Source: Steromphala cineraria | Lineage: Eukaryota > Mollusca > Gastropoda > Trochida > Trochidae | Direction of reading: 5' to 3' | Length of the DNA: 64,000 nt | Assembly: GCA_916613615.1 (NCBI GenBank) | Contig: OU744732.1 | Span: 50,366,227-50,430,226, forward strand | In this document: positions 56,661 to 64,000 of the stretch, one piece after another | Layout of the letters: each line of letters begins with the position of its first letter | Numbering within the stretch: position 1 is the stretch's first letter | The notes under the pieces: generated by a model | Database searches by the model: none | Told to the model about the DNA's origin: nothing | What the model saw: the letters and a program-made list of their open reading frames with translations, nothing else | Program-made: the position numbers and the translations under genes

Positions 56661-57659
56661 GGTGAATTCGTAGGCCAGACAGGTTCGTAGGAGTCGAGTT
56701 TTCGTAACCCAAGCGAGTTCGTAGGAGGTGAATTCGTAGGAGGTTTCGTAGGAGGATTTAAAAAATAGATTTAGAAGGAATATTTGAAATGTATTGATTG
56801 TATGTAGATGATGTATTGATAAAAATTGATTAGGAATTAAGAAATGAACTGATGAACTTAGAAATAGATATCCGATTATGGATTTATTTGTATAAGTACT
56901 GAAATATTGTGTATAATTGTATAAAAGATGTGTAGCTTAGTTTGATGTATTGATATTATTTCATATCATTTCAAATTGTTGTTTGATTGACTTAATATTT
57001 GCAAATGCTGGTGATTGTGTCGATGAATCGGGTGTGTTAGATCCAATATGCAGTGATCACTGTCCAATCTTCGTTCTTCTTCGTTTCAATTATTTCGTAT
57101 CTCAAGCACAAGTTCGCGACCCTTCCAGGCATCCACCCTCAATGAGCTTAAAAACACAACAATCCCTCTCTTCAGTTACTGTATCACCTAAAGAAGTTTT
57201 AGAAGCAGGCACGAAGACTTGTATTGCTTACCTGAAATTTACTAACGGATATTAAAATAAACACCATGTTGTGATTGTTGATGACCTACCGTTTCATCTG
57301 CGCCGACATCTGCTAATCTTCTGTCTTCTCTACCTGGAATATAATCATACTTACCTTATTCTTTTATTTATTTATTCATTCTAAAACAATGTTGACACAG
57401 TTAATCCCGTAGATGATCAGCTTTTGCACCGGTTCCTTTATTGAACAAGTCGGACACCTCAATACCTTTAAATGTTATAATCACTTCCAAATACCAAGTT
57501 GAATAATTATATATATTAACTATATTAGTATTTAATGCATAAAGGTCGTCTTTGTTGAGTATTTATTAAAATAAAATACTCCTACGAATTCACCGTCCGA
57601 TCCTCCTACGAATTCACCGGAAAATCCTCCTACGAACCTGTCTGGCCTACGAATTCACC
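56661..57659. mobile_element. 1-kb element with perfect 32-bp terminal inverted repeats, nested in piggyBac
   Basis: The left end 56661-56692 and the right end 57628-57659 are exact reverse complements over 32 bp. Additional inner copies of the motif GGTGAATTCGTAGGAG occur near 56730-56757 and, inverted, near 57583-57620. I cannot assign a superfamily; flanking duplications are unclear. The interior carries a short LINE endonuclease-like fragment. Confidence 0.7.
56962..57110 (+). pseudogene. LINE endonuclease C-terminal fragment
   Basis: The frame reads LIDLIFANAGDCVDESGVLD then ICSDHCPIFVLL. This is the conserved SDH-containing end of the apurinic-endonuclease domain of non-LTR retrotransposons (the 'S-D-H-x-P/p-I' motif with its catalytic His). 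The remainder of the ORF after about 57110 is not LINE-like, so this is an isolated captured piece. Confidence 0.6.
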
Positions 57660-58154
57660 GCATCCCGTTTGTTTACATATTAGACATACTTTTTAATAGA
57701 CCTAATAGATTTGAATTAATCTGATAATCATTAAAAAAAATTATGTCAATGATAAATTGTGACAATCAGATTTTAAAATGTATGTGAGTTGCGTGTTCTA
57801 TGTGTTTTGAAATATGCTTTTGGCCGATTATGGTCAAACCAGTCAATCGGTGCCGACAGAGGCCGGTCCGTTAGAATGTTGTTTGTTTCGAAGGTAATAG
57901 CGTGCTAAGTGACCTTCACCTTGGCTTGCATCAATATATTTCGAATATCTTTACAGGTGCGTGACATACCGGTCTCTGCAACTTAGAAAATCATTTGGAT
58001 AAATCAATTATTAAAGTTGCAATCACGCACAATGAAGTTAAAATGCTATTAAATTATTTTGGGAGACATTAAGCGGCCACGATCTCATGAATATTAATGA
58101 GCCTATTCCTGGACATTTACCGTCAGACGACTTCCGGCATATTGTTTGTCAACA

Positions 58155-58266
58155 ATGGATAGACTATCCGATAGTACTAGCAGTTCAGGGGAGGATTCTG
58201 GTTCTGAGTCGGACATTTCGCTCCCCGACTCGGAACCAGAAGAGGACACGGACCTCAGGGTTGATG
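58155..58266 (+). CDS. piggyBac transposase exon 1
   Basis: The exon starts at ATG and reads MDRLSDSTSSSGEDSGSESD and then a Glu/Asp/Pro-rich tail, the acidic N-terminus usual for piggyBac transposases. The donor is G|GTGAGT (phase 1) and fits exon 2 across an intron of about 4.1 kb. I chose this ATG because the overlapping longer frame (from 58087) has no family resemblance. Confidence 0.78.
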
Positions 58267-61200
58267 GTGAGTATTATATTTCAAATTTATTGTACTATTT
58301 ATGCGTGATCTGATAATAACACTATTAGAAAAATATTCACACTTTGTCGAAATCGAATCGTCTGCTGTCACAATATTCAACCGTCAATCCTTATGATGTT
58401 CACATATATATTAGAAAATTTTGCAACATATTATATACTTCCAGGATGAACAATATCGTTAGCTACAGAGTTTTTTCCTTTAGCCATTTTAATAAATCAA
58501 ATATTTACATATATTAAGGTGTGGTCACTGGCAGTGATATGCATAAGCAGTGCGCATTGACCTGTTGTCATACATTGGTGGTATCCCTCTTATCGTGAAT
58601 AAAGGTTCCTCCAATGCTCACCATGATCATGTAATTTTGCAAAGCCTGTAATATATTGACTTTAGAAGTAGAGGACTTCATGTGTTTTCAGTCACTTTTT
58701 TTAATTTTAAAGAAAACTGAAGTACTGAACCAGTTTTAACAGATTAAATCTGGAGAGTAAATAATTATTAATTTGTTAAGTGCCATATAAAAATTTAAGA
58801 GAAAAAGTCTTATTTAGAAAAATGTTACAAACTATACTAGAATTTAATTGCTAGTCCTATTTCTTGAAAAATTATCCTTGTGTAATGGGTTTCAGTCAGA
58901 TAGAGCAAGGTTTGAAAATAAAAAGAATTTCTTTCCCATTGAAAATTGGTATTAGAAAATTTGCTTTAAAATGTGATGTTTTTTATGTTTTTGCCGTACT
59001 ATTTTTTCTTAAGCAAATTATATTTCAAATGACTATTCCTAGATGCACTTATGAACCCTCTGCTGCAAATAATCCAAAAGATACTTTAATATCCCTTTGG
59101 ATATGTTCACAAAAGGGAGTCAAAATGACTGACCGAAAACACATGATGACTGAAAACAGACGACTGGACGCAAACATCGCAAACAAATTTATTTTTAAAT
59201 AATGACTTTTGATGTACTCTAGTTTGTAGTGTCATGTGTTTTCAGTCAATAACAATATTTGTGACATATTTTTAAATTCTTGTTAATGTTTAATCCAAAG
59301 TAGAAATAATTGCAAAGAATATTTTCTTAACAAACAAGTCAAAATACATGATGTAATTTAAATATATTCTTGTTCAGTCCTTGTGCAAGGTTTTTATTTG
59401 TTATTGATTATAAATTATAAGTTATTGATTAAAAATTTATTGATAATATTGTAGTCTGGTTAGATCAACAACTCCACTGCAAACATGGATTTATTCTTAC
59501 ATAGAGCTGCTTTTCAGTATTTTTTATATCAAATTTAGACATGGCTAATGATAACAAAACCCAGAAGAAAATAATCATGATATCAATTATCAACACATGG
59601 ACATGAATTGAATTAATTTTCAGAACTACAAACAAAGATTTATTTTTTAGTTTGAATATTTATTTATAACAGTTCATAGAAATATTTTGTTTTAAATATT
59701 AATTGTTGAATGGTATTAAAATTTATTTTCATTATTCCAAATCTGACAACAGACTTAATATTCTTAAATTATATTCAATTTTTTTTAAATTCTTTAATTA
59801 AACTTAAATTACCGAACACAGAATGATAGAAATATGATATAACTTACCTTATTCTTAGTTTATTATCACCACATAAAGTTCTTTTTCACACAAAGCATCA
59901 TTAATTTTGGGAAATTTTTCTCTGGTATTGAGGCCAGGAAATGGCTGTGGTATCTAAGCAACATGTTACCAAAAAAATATCTTGGGTGTTGCAAGCAACT
60001 TAAAAATTTTGTTTGCAGTATGTAAAGGGTTAAACAAATATATCACCTTTGAGAAATATTCTTATTTTTCAAGAAAAAAGGTTCATTGACATGGTAATCG
60101 TTTGTAAATCATGAAAATTAGTATTTACATATTGCGTTAGTATCATCAGTGTTTCAAGGTTCAGAGGTCTATGACAAGTAATAATAATAATTGACCTAAG
60201 GAAATGATGAAACATGTTATATTGTCTTGAGTAACAATTTTGAGAAAGTCTTCATAAGATATTATAATTTTAGGGAAAAAAGGGAAAATTTGTAAAAACA
60301 AACTGTTACAATTCCCACCTGGCTCACAACTCCTAAAATAATAACATTTTGATCAAATTGGATATAGAGATGATTAATGAGGACTCTGATAGAGAACTAA
60401 CTGTTACTACTCCCATCCAGCTTACAACTTCTAAACTTCACTTTTTTATCAAAGTTGACAGTGAAATATAATTAATAATATGAATATGTGTCATAGTTAA
60501 CAATTAAAAAAATACATTTAAAAAAAGAAACCCCAAAGAAACCCAAACAACTCCTGAAGATATAAATTAAACATATCACTAGTAGTCTAACTTAGCACAA
60601 AACAACATAACAGTTTCTGATTTACATTGATGAATCTTATACATAATTTACATATTTTACAGGGATCACCCTGGTTCAAAGTTTGAAAGGGAGAAAAATC
60701 TTACCTTGGCCTAATAAAATGGGATTTTTAGAGAAAGCAATGGGATTTTTGAGAAGAAAAATAATAGTTTTGATTTTTGCAATGAGACTTTCTCCCCTCA
60801 TTAGTATTGATGATGGGATATTTTGAAACATCAATGGGTAAATATATCAAAATCCCTGTTCAAAGTTATCCCTGATTTTAACTGGATGAAAATGGCCAAT
60901 TTCCAAACTGCAACTGAATATTCTAATTTCTATCAGGGTTCATAAAGCTTAATGAAGGTAACCTCTCATTGGTCAAACTTTTAATCTCGTTAAGTATTTT
61001 CAACATCCTAGAGACCTAGACGGTTTATGATATGGCATATCTGAGTTATTGGAAGATTAAATAAGTGTCATCAATTAAGTTTCTTAAGTGGATTGTCTTA
61101 AATTAGCCTAAGGCTCTATCTACTAAAATCACTGTCAGTGTCAACACTTTGTCAAAGAATTAAGAACTAGAGGTAGCCAAGATGTCTCCCTTATATAAAG

Positions 61201-62338
61201 ATTATCTCTGACATTTTATAGATTGAGGTGAATGTGAATATGGGAAAAGTTGACTTATTTCATGGATGACATTTACTTGTATGTTTTGAATAGTTATTGT
61301 TACTTTGATATTTCTTTAAAGGTAATGATATATTTTCCTAATTTCTATAAAATAATTTTAATGTAATTTGGGTAATATCAAGCCCATGATAGGTGTAAGG
61401 GGGATGACAAAAGTTGAGAAATTATGTTTTTTGAAAAAAGGTACCGTATTTCCTCTAAAAAGCCGGGTCTCCAATATGGGCCGGGCCTCTAATAAGCGCC
61501 GGGGGGGTAAAGGGGTGCTGAAAAAAAGACCCCACGAGCGCTTAATAGAGGAAATACGGTAGTCTTTGTTTGAAAATGTAGAAAACTATAACATAACAAT
61601 ATAAAGATCAGAAACTGAGAAATCAAAAGTCAGTTTTAAGTCACTGACAATAACGATTCAAAAATATCTCACAAGGCTTTTTGGTAGCGAGTCCCTTGAC
61701 TCAGAGGGTCATATCTGTAGATTGATCACTGGTTAATATTAAGATTAAAGAAAAATGTTAGATTTCTAAAAAAAATAATTGTAATTAAGGGTCAATTTTT
61801 TTATTTGAAGAGAGATTAATACTAAAATAATGTTTAGAAAGGAGTGAATTTTATTTTTTCAATCCTTTTATTTTTTCTTTACATGAGAACCAAGTAATGA
61901 CATTTTTTGAAAACGACTCTTATATCAATACACTATGGGATGGGATATGTCTTTTTTTAACAAGGTTGAAAATATTGGTGTTTAAGTTAGGCATATTCAA
62001 TAGCATTGCCATTTGCAACAAATTTTAATTTCAAAGCTATGAAAAATAATCAATACTAATCCAAAACTTAATTCAAGAGTTTATATTAAACAATATTGAA
62101 ATCTAAATTTATCACTGACCTTTAAGACATAGTTGAGAAGTTTTGAACCAGACAGGACTCATATTTGTTAGCTGGACAGGACTTGTAACAGTTTACTAAC
62201 AGAGTCCTCATTTACGGATGGACATTAATACCCCAGGCAACTTCTTGTTGCGAGGCATAATAAGTATAAAAGACCTATGAAATTATTGTCATTGTCAGTA
62301 CCATGTGTTGCATAAATATGATATTCTTTTTGTTTCAG
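58267..62338. other. Large first intron of the piggyBac transposase
   Basis: Mostly AT-rich sequence. It contains a MITE at 61440-61560, the inverse copy of the 10640-10705 sequence near 61670-61735, and repeated text GACAGGACT/CTGTTACTACTCCCAC-like with a terminus GGATGGACATTAATACCCC near 62215-62235, suggesting another decayed tandem-repeat element from about 60300. Frames such as 58864-59202 are not recognised. Confidence 0.5.
61440..61560. mobile_element. 120-bp MITE, TACCGTATTTCCTCTA ends
   Basis: TACCGTATTTCCTCTAAAAA and TTAATAGAGGAAATACGGTA are inverted. A fragment of the same family (CGCTTATTAGAGGAAATACG) lies near 5937-5956. Confidence 0.7.
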
Positions 62339-62473
62339 ATGTCAATGATCATCAGCCTAACCATCGCAGGCCGATGGTTCGAGGTCCGTGGGTTCAAGTG
62401 CTGGACACTGACAATTTTGAACATTTGCATGAGACTGGCTTCCATGCAGAGTGTGGTCCTGTCAACCCTCCAG
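62339..62473 (+). CDS. piggyBac transposase exon 2
   Basis: The exon follows TTTGTTTCAG and reads GPWVQVLDTDNFEHLHETGF, a linker region ahead of the piggyBac core. It ends CCA G|GTAAAT (phase 1) and fits both neighbours. Confidence 0.78.
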
Positions 62474-62698
62474 GTAAATTAAATTCTTTATGAATAAACC
62501 TGATTTGTTAATAATCTTATGTTTAAGTTAATTTTATGTCAACAGTAATACTTTCTGTATATAGGTATGCTATACTTTGAACTAGCAATTCCAGTGTTAT
62601 TGAAATTTGACATAATTATCTTATTTGATAATCTGAATAAATATATCAACATTATGAAACCAAATATGATTAATAATGAATTTTTCTAAATGTTTCAG

Positions 62699-63018
62699 GT
62701 CGGGGAGAGCTGCCTATTACCTACTTTGATAGGCAGCTAGGAGTTGGAGGCGGAGGGGTTGATTTGTACGACCTGCTGGTCAGGGAGACAAACAGGTATG
62801 CTGAGCAGTACCTGCAGGACCACCAACCTACTGAGCACAGCCGGGTCAGGAGCTGGACTCCTGTAACCCGAGACGAGCTGAGAGCTTTTCTGGGCCTGTT
62901 GATGACTATGGGACTCGTTCGCAAGCCGACCATTGAATCCTACTGGAATGAGGGGGTCAAGACATGGATGACAAGAACAACATCATTCGGGGAAGTCATG
63001 ACGAGGAACCGCTTCCAA
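62699..63018 (+). CDS. piggyBac transposase exon 3 (start of the DDE_Tnp_1_7 core)
   Basis: The 320 nt include YFDRQLGVGGGGVDLYDLLV, RETNRYAEQY, WTPVTRDELRAFLGLLMTMG and KPTIESYW. This is the characteristic opening of the piggyBac-type transposase domain ('T-x-x-E-l-k-a-f-l-g-l-x-i-x-M-g-i-x-x-x-p-x-x-x-x-Y-W'). Both splice sites are good. Confidence 0.92.
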
Positions 63019-63327
63019 GTAAGGATATAATAGGATCTTTAAACACAAACCTTATTATATAATTGGTGGTGTAATACTGAGATCTAGAAATAAAAATAAA
63101 CCTTGAAATCAGTCACTAACTAGTGCGCCAAAAGGGGAAATATAAATTTACTTTCTCACTCAATGAGATAATCAGTGTATTTGTAAAAAAAAGACAATTA
63201 TCCTCTTAATGTTAACTGCTTAACCAAATATCACAAAAACTATTATTGTGAAAATTGAATTCATATAATTTGACATTGACTTAAATTAAACGTGTCAGGA
63301 TTAAAGGTTATTCTTGTTTTGTTTTAG
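63019..63327. other. Transposase intron 3
   Basis: This AT-rich intron separates exons 3 and 4; nothing else is visible in it. Confidence 0.6.
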
Positions 63328-63458
63328 CTTATCTTGCGGTTCCTCCACTGCAATGACAACACGACTGCAGTTCCCCGAGGTCATCCTACTCATGATCCCC
63401 TCCACAAGATCCGCCCGGTGCTGGATCTTGTGAATGGATCATTCGCACAGAACTATGG
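63328..63458 (+). CDS. piggyBac transposase exon 4
   Basis: The exon follows TTTTGTTTTAG: LILRFLHCNDNTTAVPRGHP, then DPLHKIRPVLDLVN. This equals the 'r-F-x-x-i-x-x-x-l-h-f-x-D-N ... D-x-L-x-K-i-r-p-l-l-d' block of the family. It ends TAT GG|GTTAGT (phase 2). Confidence 0.92.
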
Positions 63459-63807
63459 GTTAGTAAAACTAATATTTTAATAATTAAGCTCTATTGGGCC
63501 TTAAGGAATCTCATTTTTCAAAGCTTCATACAAAATTAATTGATGAAGGTGACTGAAATATTAACTTTCTTTGTCAAACCCTACAATTCTGAAACTAATG
63601 AGCTGCAGAGCCACTGACTCTATGTTGATTATTAAAAACCTTTACGGTTGTGTATACACGTAAATTGTTCACATGCTATTGGAAATGCATAAATTACATC
63701 TTGTTATTAAGTTTCTTTCCCAAATGCAATTCAAGTTACTATAAAATTGAAACGATCTTGCTAAGATCTTGATATGTCAAGAGTCCTTTTGACTTCTACC
63801 TTAGTTG

Positions 63808-63878
63808 ATATATTTCACTAACCCAGCAATTTGTATACTAGACAATGGGCTACCGGACTAGTGCTAATTTCTAACTGC
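63808..63878. repeat. Right end of a CAGGGGT-family MITE next to the exon 5 acceptor of the transposase
   Basis: GGGCTACCGGACTAGTGCTA with ATTTCTAACTGC matches the right end at 38041-38075. It is immediately followed by the acceptor GTATTTCAG of exon 5. Confidence 0.5.
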
Positions 63879-63889
63879 ATGTATTTCAG

Positions 63890-64000
63890 GCTGGCCCAAA
63901 ATGTCTGTGTGGATGAAAGAATGGTCGGCTTCAAGGGACGAAGTCACTTAGTGCAGTACATGGCCCAGAAGAAGTCTCACCGTTGGGGGGTGAAGATGTG
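63890..64000 (+). CDS. piggyBac transposase exon 5 (first catalytic Asp; runs off the window)
   Basis: The text CVDERMVGFKGRSHLVQYM contains the D-E-x-M-x-x-F-K-G-R motif with the first catalytic aspartate of piggyBac transposases, followed by KKSHRWGVKM. The frame is open to the last base, so the remaining catalytic residues and the C-terminal zinc finger lie outside. No stop or frameshift is seen in the five visible exons. Confidence 0.92.

Larger units (their letters stand above)
55537..64000 (+). mobile_element. piggyBac element, left end to beyond the window
   Basis: The left terminus reads CCCCCTTAGCGCCAGCC directly after a TTAA, as expected for piggyBac (TTAA target; ends beginning CCC). 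Two subterminal copies of a palindrome-like ACATAAATGTACAT lie at about 55557-55570 and 55599-55612, with a variant near 56603-56616, which could be transposase-binding sites. The element carries the transposase exons from 58155 on. It is over 8.4 kb, long for the superfamily, because of a nested 1-kb element and a 4-kb first intron. The right end is not in the window. Confidence 0.75.

Noticed and set aside
58087..58308. The longer plus-strand frame starting at 58087 as transposase exon 1
   Set aside because: Its text is not piggyBac-like; the overlapping frame from 58155 gives the acidic N-terminus and the correct splice phase.

Overview
This window looks like intron-rich nuclear DNA of a marine invertebrate, most likely a mollusc. 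It is AT-rich, with GT-AG introns of up to about 10 kb. It is packed with short tandem-repeat mobile elements that carry (ACGG)n tracts and terminal hairpins, an architecture described as pearl or Helentron-associated elements in bivalves. A retroposon tail of CTCA repeats resembles those common in gastropods. Nothing bacterial, viral or CRISPR-like was seen. Species and class cannot be fixed from the sequence alone.

The one host gene I can support runs on the minus strand across most of the window, from about 55.54 kb down to 6256, in 20 exons whose splice phases all agree. Its partial product (about 1,035 residues) reads, N to C: several extracellular beta-sandwich-like segments with N-glycosylation sequons (55.5-51.2 kb), a bilobed Venus-flytrap ligand-binding domain most like GABA-B/class C receptors (50.7-16.1 kb), and a cysteine-rich EGF-like region (7.8-6.3 kb). 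The 3' end, including any membrane or signalling domain, lies beyond the left edge. The 5' end is cut at a TTAA where a piggyBac element begins.

The right end (55,537 to beyond 64,000) is that piggyBac element. It has a CCCCCTTAGCGCC terminus at the TTAA, a nested 1-kb element with 32-bp terminal inverted repeats, and five plus-strand exons of an intron-containing piggyBac transposase that runs off the window.

The introns are filled with other elements. At least five sequence-unrelated families of pearl-like elements are present (near 6.5-7.4, 14.3-15.9, 25-26, 29-31, 31.3-32, 32.9-34.2, 37.1-37.8, 38.5-40.6 and 47.2-48.75 kb), and all are in the same orientation, antisense to the receptor gene. 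There are also a frameshifted copy of an uncharacterised invertebrate ORF family (18.1-21.4 kb), a 5'-truncated LINE (22.4-23.7 kb), a GC-rich DIRS-like tyrosine-recombinase remnant (48.8-50.06 kb), a 1.5-kb large inverted repeat (12.3-13.8 kb), CAGGGGT-type elements with 5-bp duplications, TTAA-targeting T2/Kolobok-like elements, pogo-like and other MITEs, and a decayed second copy of one receptor exon at 42.5 kb. Boundaries were read by eye and may be off by a few bases.
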